Positions 25,111 through 33,229 of a stretch of DNA of 49,030 nucleotides are shown piece by piece (position 1 is the stretch's first letter; the number at the start of each line of letters is the position of its first letter). A program made the position numbers and the translations under genes. Where the stretch lies: positions 1-49,030 of the forward strand of contig JAKLLB010000021.1 of assembly GCA_023150345.1 (NCBI GenBank), written 5' to 3'. The DNA comes from Aquabacterium sp. (GTDB taxonomy: Bacteria; Pseudomonadota; Gammaproteobacteria; Burkholderiales; Burkholderiaceae_C). The notes beneath the pieces are model-generated. The model made no database searches, was not told the origin of the DNA, and saw only the letters and a list, made by a program, of their open reading frames with translations.

Positions 25111-25808
25111 CGGTGCACGCGCTTGTTCCCGTCAAGAGCCTGGCGCAGGCCAAGCAGCGCCTGCGCGGCTGCCTCACGCCGGCTCAGCGCCACGCCCTGG
25201 CCGCGCACATGCTGCTCGACGTGCTGCAGGTGCTGGCGCAGGTGCGTGGCCTGGGCCGCCTGGGCGGTGTGTGGGTGGTGACGGCCGATGCCGAGGTGGC
25301 CACGCTCGCCGGGCGCTGCGGCGCCACGGTGCTGGCCGAGCGTGGCGCCGACGGGCTCAATGCCGCGGTGGGCCAGGGTGCGCGCTGGCTGCAGGCGCAA
25401 GGCGCTGCCGGGATGCTGGTGCTGCCGTCCGATGTCCCCGGAGTCACCGCGGGCGAGCTGGATGCCGTGCTGCGCATGCATCGGTGCGGGCGCGCCATGA
25501 CCCTGGTGCCTTCGCGCGATGGCGACGGCACCAATGCCCTGCTGCTTACGCCCGCCACCGCGCTGCGCCCGGCCTACGGGCCCGGCAGCTGCGCCCGGCA
25601 CCGGCTCGCGGGCCATGCCGTCGGGCTGGCGCCGCGCGTGGTCGAGCTGCCCGGGCTGGGGCTCGATCTCGATCATCCACACGACCTGCACGCGTTCGTG
25701 GCGCGCTATCCCACCACGCGCACCGGTCGCATTCTCGGCGCTCTCGGCGCGCATCTGCCGCCGCGTTGCGTCACCTCGAAAGGAACCGAACACCATGACG
25801 TCCCATAG
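25107..25808 (+). CDS. cofC: Phospho-lactate/glycerate/PEP guanylyltransferase CofC
   Basis: CofC (FbiD) activates the three-carbon phospho-acid with GTP before CofD. The 233-aa product has the nucleotidyltransferase start VHALVPVKSLAQAKQRL (residues 3-19), the LPSDVPGVTAGELDAVL metal/nucleotide block, and the SRDGDGTNALLL and LGLDLDHPHDL segments. Whether it takes 2-phospholactate, PEP or 3-phosphoglycerate cannot be read here. No gene for a dehydro-F420-0 reductase is seen nearby, which would be needed for PEP. It overlaps cofD by ATGA and the next gene by 14 bp. Confidence 0.95.
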   Translation: MTVHALVPVKSLAQAKQRLRGCLTPAQRHALAAHMLLDVLQVLAQVRGLGRLGGVWVVTADAEVATLAGRCGATVLAERGADGLNAAVGQGARWLQAQGAAGMLVLPSDVPGVTAGELDAVLRMHRCGRAMTLVPSRDGDGTNALLLTPATALRPAYGPGSCARHRLAGHAVGLAPRVVELPGLGLDLDHPHDLHAFVARYPTTRTGRILGALGAHLPPRCVTSKGTEHHDVP

Positions 25809-28239
25809 GCACGCCGCACCGGTCGGCCAGATGCTGCAGGCGCTGGCCGAGCGCGCCATCGCCGGCGCTGAGCCTGGCGACGAGGAGGCCCTGGCGCTGG
25901 CCGAGGTCAGCGACCTGCCGGCGCTGATGGCCGCCGCGGCGGCGGTGCGCGATCACGGCCGCGGGCGGGTTGTCACGTTCTCGCGCAAGGTCTTCATCCC
26001 GCTGACGCGGCTGTGCCGCGACCAGTGCCACTACTGCACGTTTGCGCAAGGGCCTGTGCCTGGCCATGCCGCCTATCTCAGCCCCGACGAGGTGCTGGCC
26101 ATCGCGCGCGCCGGGCAGGCCGCCGGTTGCGACGAGGCGCTCTTCACGCTCGGGGATCAGCCCGAGCGCCGCTGGCCCCAGGCGCGCCGGGCGCTCGCCG
26201 AGCTTGGGCATGCGAGCACGCTGGACTATCTGCACGCCATGGCCCACCGCGTGCTCGAGGAAACCGGCCTGCTGCCGCACCTCAACCCGGGCGTGATGGG
26301 CGCCGAGGACATCGCCCGGCTGCGTCCGGCGTCGGCCTCGATGGGGCTGATGCTGGAGTCGGCCAGCGAGCGGCTGTGCGGACGCGGCGGTCCGCATCTG
26401 GGTTCGCCTGACAAGCAACCCGCGCTGCGCCTGGCCACGATCGAAGCCGCGGGTCGCGCGGCGGTGCCCTTCACCAGCGGCATCCTGATCGGCATCGGCG
26501 AGACGCGGCGTGAGCGCATCGAGTCGTTGCTGGCGCTGCGCGCACTGCACCGGCGCTACGGTCACCTGCAGGAGGTGATCGTGCAGAACTTCGTGCCCCA
26601 TCCGGGCACCCGCATGGCCGAGCACTCCGAGGCATCGCTGGCCGATCACCTGTGGAGCATTGCCGTGGCGCGGCTGGTGTTCGGCATGCGCACCGCGATC
26701 CAGGCACCGCCCAACCTGCGGGGCGATCACCTCGGCCAGTTGCTGGCTGCCGGCGTCGACGACTGGGGCGGGGTGTCGCCGGTCACACCCGACCATGTGA
26801 ATCCGGACCAGCCATGGCCGACGCTGCAGCGCCTGGCCGTGCTCACTGCCGATGCCGGGCACCGGCTGGTGCCGCGGCTGGCCGCCCACGCCCACCATGT
26901 GCGCGATGCGCAAACCTGGTTCGACCCCGCATTGCGGCCGCATGTGTGGCGGCGCAGCGATGCCCAGGGCCTGGCACGGCCCGACGACTGGACACCCGGC
27001 GGTGCCGTGGCGCCGCAATGGCCACCGCAGCTGGAGTCGCCCCCGGCTGCGCAACCGATCGCGGCCCCCGCCCTGGTGCTGCCCACGGCGGCACAGCAGG
27101 CCCTGGCGCGCTGCCTGCAGACGGGCGAGCCGGCGGCCGCGGACATTGCCACCCTGTTCGCGGCCCGAGGCGCGGATGCCCTGCAGGTGTGCGCGGCGGC
27201 CGATGCCCTGCGGCGCGAGGCCAACGGCGACGTCGTCGGCTATGTCGTCAACCGCAACATCACCTACACGAATGTGTGCGGCCACCGCTGCCAGTTCTGT
27301 GCCTTTGCGCGTGGGCGCCGGCATGAATCGCTGCGTGGCCCGTCCTACGAGTTCGACCTGGCCGAGATCGTGCGGCGCGCGGTCGAGGCCCAGGGGCGCG
27401 GCGCCACCGAGGTCTGCATCCAGGGTGGCATCCACCCGGGCTATGACGGCGGGCACTACCTGGACATCGTGCGCGCCGTGAAGGCCGCGGCGCCCGGCCT
27501 GCATGTGCATGCCTTCTCGCCGCAGGAGATCACACAGGGCGCGCGCACGCTGGGCCTGCCGGTGGTGGAGTTCCTGCGGTCGTTGCGCGCAGCCGGGCTG
27601 GGCAGCCTGCCGGGCACGGCGGCGGAGATCCTGCACGACGATGTACGCAGGCAGATCTGCCCCGACAAGATCGACACGGCGCAATGGCTGGCGGTGGTGG
27701 AAGCCGCGCACGACGCCGGCCTGCCGACCACGGCCACCATCATGTTCGGCCACGTCGAGCACGCCGGCCACTGGGCTGCACACCTGCTGGCCTTGCGCCG
27801 TCTGCAGGCCCGTACCGGGGGCTTCACCGAGTTCGTGCCGCTGCCGTTCGTCGCCGCCGAAACGCCGATGTTCCGCCAAGGTCGCTCGCGCAGCGGCCCC
27901 ACGCTGCGCGAGGCGGTGCTCATGCATGCGGTGGCGCGCATCGTGCTGCACCGGTACATCGACCACATCCAGGCCTCGTGGGTGAAGATGGGGCCGCAGG
28001 GCATGCGCATCTGCCTGGGTGCCGGCGCCGACGACTACGGCGGCACCCTGATGGACGAGTCGATCAGCCGCGCCGCGGGCGCCGGACACGGCCAGTGGCT
28101 GCAGCCCCAGGCCATCGAATCGTTGATCGTCGACGCCGGGCGCATTCCGGTGCAGCGCAGCACGCTGTACCAGCCGGCGCGCACGGTGCCCGCCTCGGTG
28201 ACGGCGCCGCAGATCGTCTCGCTGGTCGCGCATGCTTAG
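25795..28239 (+). CDS. fbiC: Fo synthase, fused CofG-CofH (FbiC)
   Basis: FbiC makes the deazaflavin core Fo from tyrosine and a riboflavin precursor, using two radical-SAM halves. The 814-aa product is a fused protein: the CofG-like half has the CxxxCxxC cluster motif at Cys74, Cys78 and Cys81 (TRLCRDQCHYCTF) and the CofH-like half has its own at Cys495, Cys499 and Cys502 (NVCGHRCQFCAFARG). Other supports are ASMGLMLESASERL, GLGSLPGTAAEILHD and FGHVEHAGHW. A proline/alanine-rich linker lies near residues 405-440. This is the mycobacterial-type fusion. The ATG at 25795 has AAAGGAAC upstream. Confidence 0.97.
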   Translation: MTSHRHAAPVGQMLQALAERAIAGAEPGDEEALALAEVSDLPALMAAAAAVRDHGRGRVVTFSRKVFIPLTRLCRDQCHYCTFAQGPVPGHAAYLSPDEVLAIARAGQAAGCDEALFTLGDQPERRWPQARRALAELGHASTLDYLHAMAHRVLEETGLLPHLNPGVMGAEDIARLRPASASMGLMLESASERLCGRGGPHLGSPDKQPALRLATIEAAGRAAVPFTSGILIGIGETRRERIESLLALRALHRRYGHLQEVIVQNFVPHPGTRMAEHSEASLADHLWSIAVARLVFGMRTAIQAPPNLRGDHLGQLLAAGVDDWGGVSPVTPDHVNPDQPWPTLQRLAVLTADAGHRLVPRLAAHAHHVRDAQTWFDPALRPHVWRRSDAQGLARPDDWTPGGAVAPQWPPQLESPPAAQPIAAPALVLPTAAQQALARCLQTGEPAAADIATLFAARGADALQVCAAADALRREANGDVVGYVVNRNITYTNVCGHRCQFCAFARGRRHESLRGPSYEFDLAEIVRRAVEAQGRGATEVCIQGGIHPGYDGGHYLDIVRAVKAAAPGLHVHAFSPQEITQGARTLGLPVVEFLRSLRAAGLGSLPGTAAEILHDDVRRQICPDKIDTAQWLAVVEAAHDAGLPTTATIMFGHVEHAGHWAAHLLALRRLQARTGGFTEFVPLPFVAAETPMFRQGRSRSGPTLREAVLMHAVARIVLHRYIDHIQASWVKMGPQGMRICLGAGADDYGGTLMDESISRAAGAGHGQWLQPQAIESLIVDAGRIPVQRSTLYQPARTVPASVTAPQIVSLVAHA

Positions 28240-29233
28240 GGTCGGATACAAGGCTTCGGCCGAGCAGTTCGCGCCGGCAGACCTGCTGCGCTTTGCCGTG
28301 CAGGCCGAGCGCGGCGGGCTCGACTCGGTCTTCATCAGCGACCACTTCCAGCCATTCCGGCACACCGGCGGCCATGCCCCGTTCTCGATGGCCTGGCTGG
28401 GCGCGCTGGGCGCATGCACCGAGCGCGTGGTGATGGGCACCAGCGCGCTCACGCCCACGCTGCGCTACCACCCGTCGGTGGTGGCGCATGCTTTCGCGAC
28501 GCTGGGCGCGATGTTTCCCGGGCGGGTGGTGCTCGGCGTGGGCACCGGTGAGTCGCTCAACGAAGTGGCGCCCACCGGCATCGACTGGCCGGCACCGGGC
28601 GAGCGCACCGCCCGGCTGCGCGAGTCGGTCGACCTGATCCACCGGCTGTGGAGCGGCGAGCGCGTGAGCTTCGAGGGCCAGCACTACCGCACGGTCGACG
28701 CCATGCTCTACGACCTGCCGCCGCGGCCGGTGCCGATCTACATTGCCGCGGCCGGACCGGTGGTGGCGCGCATGGCCGGCGCGCGCGGCGAGGGTTTCAT
28801 CTGCACCAGCGGCAAGCCGCCCGAGCTGTACCGGCAGACGCTGCTGCCTGCGCTGACGCAGGGGCTGGAGTCAGCCGGCCGCACGTTGCAGTCGATCGAC
28901 CGCATGATCGAGGTGAAGCTGTCCTACCACCGCGACCGCCAGCAGGCGCTGCATCACACGCGCTTCTGGGGTGCGCTGGCACTGGGCAAGGAAGAGAAAC
29001 TGGACGTGCAGGATGCGCGCGAGATGGAACGCCGCGCCGATGCGTTGCCGATCGAACGCGCCGCCAGTCGCTTCATCGTGACGAACGACGCCGACGAAGT
29101 CATCGAGCGCGTGCGGCCGTATGTCGAACTCGGCTTCGGGCACCTGGTGTTTCACTCGCCGCAGCCCAATCAGGCGCGCTTTGTCGAGGACTTCTGCGCG
29201 CAGGTGCTGCCGCGGCTGCGGCGCGCCTTCTAA
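28232..29233 (+). CDS. fgd: F420-dependent glucose-6-phosphate dehydrogenase-like enzyme
   Basis: FGD oxidises glucose-6-phosphate to 6-phosphogluconolactone and makes reduced F420. The 333-aa product aligns by eye with mycobacterial FGD along its whole length: GYKASAEQFAP, SDHFQPFRHTGGHAPFS, LGVGTGESLNE, EGFICTSGK and EMERRADALPIERA. Known active-site Asp39, His40 and Glu109 map to Asp37, His38 and Glu107; the phosphate-binding Lys198, Lys259 and Arg283 map to Lys195, Lys256 and Arg280. The mycobacterial Trp44 is Phe42 here. The start overlaps the fbiC end by 8 bp. It is the best single clue that this cell uses F420H2. The substrate may differ from glucose-6-phosphate, but the phosphate ligands are kept. 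Confidence 0.93.
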   Translation: MLRVGYKASAEQFAPADLLRFAVQAERGGLDSVFISDHFQPFRHTGGHAPFSMAWLGALGACTERVVMGTSALTPTLRYHPSVVAHAFATLGAMFPGRVVLGVGTGESLNEVAPTGIDWPAPGERTARLRESVDLIHRLWSGERVSFEGQHYRTVDAMLYDLPPRPVPIYIAAAGPVVARMAGARGEGFICTSGKPPELYRQTLLPALTQGLESAGRTLQSIDRMIEVKLSYHRDRQQALHHTRFWGALALGKEEKLDVQDAREMERRADALPIERAASRFIVTNDADEVIERVRPYVELGFGHLVFHSPQPNQARFVEDFCAQVLPRLRRAF

Positions 29234-29270
29234 CGCACGTGGATGTGTCAGGGGCCGGCGCCCCTCATCC

Positions 29271-30125
29271 TCAGAGCGGTCGCGGCACGTTCCAGCCGCC
29301 CAGTCCCTGGGCGTAGATGCGGCCTTCGAGGGTCTCGGGGTCGAGCACCGCCGCCTTCGGGCTGCTGCGTCCGCCCAGGGTGTAGTCGTAGATCACGCGT
29401 TCGGTGGTGACCATCGAGAAGCTGCCGGCGGAGTCGACGAACCCGGCCTCGCTGTCGGTGATGGCGTGGTGCCACTCGGGGTCGCGCCGCAGGGCGGCCA
29501 GGTCGTCGAGGTTGCGGAACCAGAACTCCTCGATGCCGGAGACGGCCGACGTGTCACCGCGCTCGAACAGCGAACCCGCGAAGTTGGCGGCGTCTATGGC
29601 CACCGGGTGGTTGCGGATGGCCTTGCGAAGCAGCGGCCGCCGGGCGTTGAGCTGGCGGTAGGTGTCGGCGTGCGGACCGCGCCACGCGGCCTCGAACTGC
29701 GCCTGGGTGAGCCCGGGCTTGCGCTTGAGGAAGTGGATGAGCTTGACGCCGCCGCAACCGCCCTCGAAGCCAGGCTCCTCGAGCACGGTCTCGTCAGTGG
29801 CCAGCGTGATGACGAAGTTCGAATCGCCGAACTTGTGCGGCTGCATGCGCACCACGTAGTCGCGCACGCGGGTCGAGGCCAGCACGTCGTCGTAGCTGTC
29901 CACCACATGCTCGGCGTAGTTGTCCCACTGCATGTCCGACAGCGGGTGGATGAGCATGCCGGGATCGATGTCGCTGACCGAGTAGTGCTGCACGTAGCGG
30001 CGGAACAGCCGCATCACGTCAGGCGTGCTGATCATCAGGGCGACGTGAATGATGCCCCACTCGTAGAAGTACCGCTCCTGGGTGTCCTCGCGCTTGCGCC
30101 GCGCGGCGAGTAGGAACTTGATCAA
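29271..30125 (-). CDS. EthD-like two-domain protein
   Basis: A 284-aa protein with two EthD/dimeric alpha-beta-barrel-like repeats: VTLIKFLLAARRKRED followed by a WGIIHVALM strand at the start, and VKLIHFLKRKPGLTQAQFEA at about residues 144-163, with a WRGPHADTYRQL stretch after it. Such proteins are small ferredoxin-like-fold modules of uncertain role, often beside degradative genes. The start is taken as TTG at 30125, because an excellent AGGAGG lies 7 bases upstream and no better ATG or GTG is present; the open frame upstream lacks conservation. It is convergent with the fgd gene and downstream of the IclR gene (110 bp). Confidence 0.82.
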   Translation of the reverse strand: MIKFLLAARRKREDTQERYFYEWGIIHVALMISTPDVMRLFRRYVQHYSVSDIDPGMLIHPLSDMQWDNYAEHVVDSYDDVLASTRVRDYVVRMQPHKFGDSNFVITLATDETVLEEPGFEGGCGGVKLIHFLKRKPGLTQAQFEAAWRGPHADTYRQLNARRPLLRKAIRNHPVAIDAANFAGSLFERGDTSAVSGIEEFWFRNLDDLAALRRDPEWHHAITDSEAGFVDSAGSFSMVTTERVIYDYTLGGRSSPKAAVLDPETLEGRIYAQGLGGWNVPRPL

Positions 30126-30235
30126 GGTAACGCCTCCTGGCCATGCGTTGTCGGTGTGCACGCATGGTAGGCAGCGCCCTGCCCGCGGAGAAATCGAATC
30201 TGGCGATGGCCAGGATCGGTTTCGACGGTGGCTGA

Positions 30236-31054
30236 TCAGCGCTGCGTGCGCACACCGGCGATGGATTGCTGCAGCCGGTCGCAGTGGGCGACGAGCAGGC
30301 GCTCGAGGTGGGCGCGGGCATCGGCGAAGCGCGGCGTGGGCACGGGCACCGACACCGCCGCGAGTTCGCCGTTGGGCAGGACGATGGCGCGCGATACGGC
30401 GCAGATGCCCAGCGAGTTTTCTTCGAGGTCGCTGGCCACGCCGCTGGCGCGCACCCGGTCGAGCTCGGCGGCCAGCACATCCCACGAGGTGATGGTGCGC
30501 GCCGTCAGGCGCAGCAGCCGCAGGCGCGAGCGCAGGTTGTGCAGAGTCTGCAGCGGCAGGGCGGCCAGCATCGCCTTGCCCGGCGCCGTGGAGTGCAGCG
30601 CGAAGGACACGCCGATGGCCGACTCGGCGCGCAGCCGGTGCACGCCCGCGGCGATCTGGTCGACGAACACCAGCTTGTCGCCATCGAGCACCGAGAGGTC
30701 CACGGTTTCACCGCACTCGCGCGAGATCTCCTGCAGCGTCGGCCGCGCGAGCTCGGCGATCTCGAAGCGGGTGGCGGCGGCCAGCGCGAGCAGGGCCGGG
30801 CCCAGGCGCACGCCTCGCGTGGGCGACGCGGCGATGACGAGGTTCTCGGCGTCCAGCGCGTCGACGATGCGTTGGATGGTCGAGCGCGGCAGCGCCAGCA
30901 GCTTGGCCAGCTCTCCCAGCGACAGGCCATCCGGGTGGTCTTTCAGTGCACGCAGCACCGCCGCGGCGCGGGCGATCACCTGCACGCCGTGGCGTGGCTC
31001 CGGCGGCTCGCTGGCTTTGCCGGTGGTGAGTGGTGGGTCGGAAGGTCGGGCCAT
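30236..31054 (-). CDS. IclR-family transcription regulator
   Basis: A 272-aa IclR-type regulator. The winged helix-turn-helix is at about residues 23-85 (GVQVIARAAAVLRALKDHP, LSLGELAKLLALPRSTIQRI) and the effector-binding domain follows, with the typical FALHSTAPGKAMLAALP and LGICAVSRAIV strings. It is divergent from the cyclase operon, with palindromes in between (see 31091-31189), so it probably regulates the catabolic operon and possibly itself, responding to an aromatic or organic acid. Confidence 0.95.
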   Translation of the reverse strand: MARPSDPPLTTGKASEPPEPRHGVQVIARAAAVLRALKDHPDGLSLGELAKLLALPRSTIQRIVDALDAENLVIAASPTRGVRLGPALLALAAATRFEIAELARPTLQEISRECGETVDLSVLDGDKLVFVDQIAAGVHRLRAESAIGVSFALHSTAPGKAMLAALPLQTLHNLRSRLRLLRLTARTITSWDVLAAELDRVRASGVASDLEENSLGICAVSRAIVLPNGELAAVSVPVPTPRFADARAHLERLLVAHCDRLQQSIAGVRTQR

Positions 31055-31090
31055 GGGATGCGGGGCATTGTGCCGGCAGCCCGCAGTCTA

Positions 31091-31189
31091 GGGTTAACCC
31101 CGGTGTGCAGCGGCCGCGTTGTCGTCCAAAGTTCATCTCACAGAACCGAGTAGCGATACAGCTGTACCGCAATATGGTTCAGTATAACC
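31091..31189. promoter_or_regulatory. Cluster of palindromes between iclR-type gene and the catabolic operon
   Basis: Three palindromes occur in the 176-bp divergent region: GGGTTAACCC at 31091-31100, TACAGCTGTA at 31157-31166, and GGTT-N6-AACC at 31176-31189. The first and third share the half-site GGTT/AACC. A TATAAC at 31183-31188 inside the third could be a -10 element of the rightward operon, but no convincing -35 is seen. They are candidate IclR operators; this is inferred from position and symmetry. Confidence 0.5.
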
Positions 31190-31230
31190 CCCTGACCCGC
31201 GCGGCGAGCTGCCGCGCACAAGGAGCACCG

Positions 31231-32070
31231 ATGGTCCGTATCCGCGGCGTGAAATTCCAGGAGAACCTCAAGAACGACATGGGGCTCGAGTTCTACGACC
31301 TGAGCCACCCCTGGGGCCTGGGGCAACCGTGCTGGCCCTACTTCGAGGATGTGAAGATCGAGCGGCTGCACAACATGGCCAAGTCCGGCGTGCTCACGCA
31401 GCGCATCACCACCGTGATGCACTCGGGCACGCACATCGACGCACCGGCGCACGTGGTCGAGGGCACGCCCTTCATGGACGAAGTGCCGCTGCCGCACTTC
31501 TTCGGCACGGGCGTGGTGGTGTCGATCCCGAAGAAGAAGTGGGAAGTCATCACCGCGGCCGACCTCGAGGCCGCCAGCCCGCAGATCCGCGAGGGCGACA
31601 TCGTCATCGTCAACACCGGCTGGCACAAGTACTACGCCGACAGCCGCATGTACTACGCCTACTCGCCGGGCTTCTACAAGGAAGCCGGCGAGTGGTTCGC
31701 CAAGAAGAAGGTCAAGATGATCGGCACCGACACCCAGGCGCTCGACCATCCGCTGGGCACGGCCATCGGCCCGCACGGCCCCGGCTGGCCCAACGGCCTG
31801 CTGCCGCAGGTCAACCAGGAATACGAGAAGCTCACCGGCCGCAAGGTCATCGAGGACTTCCCCGAGTGGGAGCCCTGCCACCAGGCGATCTTGAAGCACG
31901 GCATCTGCGGTATCGAGAACGTCGGCGGCGAGATCGACAAGGTCACCGGCATGCGCGTCACCTTCGCCGCGTTCCCGTGGCGCTGGGTGGGTGGCGACGG
32001 CTGCATCGTGCGCCTGGTGGCCATCGTCGACCGCAGCGGCAAGTACCGCTTCGAGAACGGCAAGGGCTGA
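31231..32070 (+). CDS. Cyclase/kynurenine formamidase-like metal hydrolase
   Basis: A 279-aa member of the cyclase family (PF04199-type), which contains amide and ester hydrolases such as kynurenine formamidase. The metal-binding signature HSGTHIDAPAH lies at residues 64-74 (His64, His68, Asp70, His74). The mid-region NTGWHKYYADSR and the DTQALDHPLGTAIGPHGP stretch are also characteristic. ATG 31231 is preceded by AAGGAG. It heads the plus-strand operon, 5 bp before the cupin gene. The substrate is unknown; opening of an amide, ester or lactone bond is plausible. Confidence 0.9.
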   Translation: MVRIRGVKFQENLKNDMGLEFYDLSHPWGLGQPCWPYFEDVKIERLHNMAKSGVLTQRITTVMHSGTHIDAPAHVVEGTPFMDEVPLPHFFGTGVVVSIPKKKWEVITAADLEAASPQIREGDIVIVNTGWHKYYADSRMYYAYSPGFYKEAGEWFAKKKVKMIGTDTQALDHPLGTAIGPHGPGWPNGLLPQVNQEYEKLTGRKVIEDFPEWEPCHQAILKHGICGIENVGGEIDKVTGMRVTFAAFPWRWVGGDGCIVRLVAIVDRSGKYRFENGKG

Positions 32071-32075
32071 GCTTC

Positions 32076-32420
32076 ATGCGCGTCACCCGCTTCGGCGAGG
32101 CGCCGCCGTACGAGGCGCCCAACCACTTCGATGTGCGTTCGCTGCGACTGCAGGGCTTTGCGCCGGGCGGACCCGAGAAGTTCTGGGTCGGCCTGTCGCA
32201 CTACCTGCCCGGTGCCTCGGCCGGCCCCGACAGCTCGCCGCTGGAGAAGGTCTACGTCGTGCTCGCCGGCGCCCTCACGGTGCAGTCCGGCGACCAGGAG
32301 GTGGTGCTAGGCCCGATGGACAGCTGCTGCATTCCGCCCAACGAGACGCGCACGGTGAAGAACCACGGCAACGAGGTGGCCACCATGCTGGTGGCGATGC
32401 CCTACCCGGAGAAGAAGTGA
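32076..32420 (+). CDS. Small cupin-domain protein
   Basis: A 114-aa single cupin. The core strands LEKVYVVLAGALTVQSGDQE and LGPMDSCCIPPNETRTVKNHG give the usual beta-barrel pattern, but the usual His-X-His/Glu metal motif is poor (EKVY; late His95), so metal binding is uncertain. It lies between the cyclase and the SDR, 5 bp after the cyclase; its stop overlaps the next start (TGATG). It probably serves the same pathway. Confidence 0.85.
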   Translation: MRVTRFGEAPPYEAPNHFDVRSLRLQGFAPGGPEKFWVGLSHYLPGASAGPDSSPLEKVYVVLAGALTVQSGDQEVVLGPMDSCCIPPNETRTVKNHGNEVATMLVAMPYPEKK

Positions 32421-33229
32421 TGGTGGGCAACCCCGACTGGCTGACCCACCCCGCATCGTTGTTCGATGTGCGCGGCAAGGTCGCGGTGGTCACCGGCGCC
32501 TCGGGCGCCTTCGGCAGCCTGGCGGCCAAGGTGCTGGCCGGTGCCGGCGCCCGGCTGGTGCTGGCCGCGGGCAACGAGAAGTCAATGGCCGAAACGGCGC
32601 AGGCCTGCCGCGCACTGGGCGCCGAGGTCCACACCGTGGCGCGCCGCCCCGGCACCGAGGCCGACTGCGATGCCATCATGGATGCCGCCATCCAGGCCTA
32701 CGACGCCCTGGACATCCTCGTCGTCGGCTCGGGGCTGAACGATCCGTGCCCCGTCACCGAGCAGTCGCTCGAGCGCTTCGAGAACGTGATGGACGGCAAC
32801 CTGACCAGCGCCTGGTTGCTGTGCCGCGCCTTCGGCCAGCGGGTGATTCCGCGCGGCATCAAGGCCAAGGTGGTGCTGATGAGCTCGGCGCGGGGCAAGC
32901 TGGGCCACCCGGCGGGATACACCGCGTATTGCGCGTCCAAGGCCGCCACCGACGGCCTGACGCGCGCGCTGGGCTGCGAGTGGGGCAAGCACGGCATCAC
33001 CGTCAACGCCATCGCACCCACGGTCTTCCGATCGCCATTGACGGCCTGGATGTTCGAGGACAACGAGCGGGCCAACGCGGTGCGCGCCGGCTTCCTCGCG
33101 CGCGTGCCGATGGGCCGCCTGGGCGAGCCCGAAGACCTGGCTGGCCCCCTGCTGTTCCTGTGCTCGCGGGCCAGCGACTTCCACACCGGCCACACGGTTT
33201 ACGCCGATGGTGGCTACACCGCAGGATGA
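32420..33229 (+). CDS. Short-chain dehydrogenase/reductase
   Basis: A 269-aa classical SDR that reduces or oxidises a carbonyl/alcohol with NAD(P). The glycine-rich cofactor motif TGASGAFG is at residues 25-32 and the catalytic Tyr170 and Lys174 (AYCASK) follow Ser155/156 (LMSSARG). The ADGGYTAG end is typical. The usual NNAG motif is replaced by GSGLND, a minor oddity. TGATG coupling with the cupin and ATGA coupling with the next dehydrogenase place it firmly in the operon. Confidence 0.93.
   Translation: MVGNPDWLTHPASLFDVRGKVAVVTGASGAFGSLAAKVLAGAGARLVLAAGNEKSMAETAQACRALGAEVHTVARRPGTEADCDAIMDAAIQAYDALDILVVGSGLNDPCPVTEQSLERFENVMDGNLTSAWLLCRAFGQRVIPRGIKAKVVLMSSARGKLGHPAGYTAYCASKAATDGLTRALGCEWGKHGITVNAIAPTVFRSPLTAWMFEDNERANAVRAGFLARVPMGRLGEPEDLAGPLLFLCSRASDFHTGHTVYADGGYTAG

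Noticed and set aside
25771-28458. 895-codon minus-strand open frame over fbiC
   Set aside because: The plus strand has both radical-SAM cysteine motifs and family similarity throughout; the opposite frame is a shadow.
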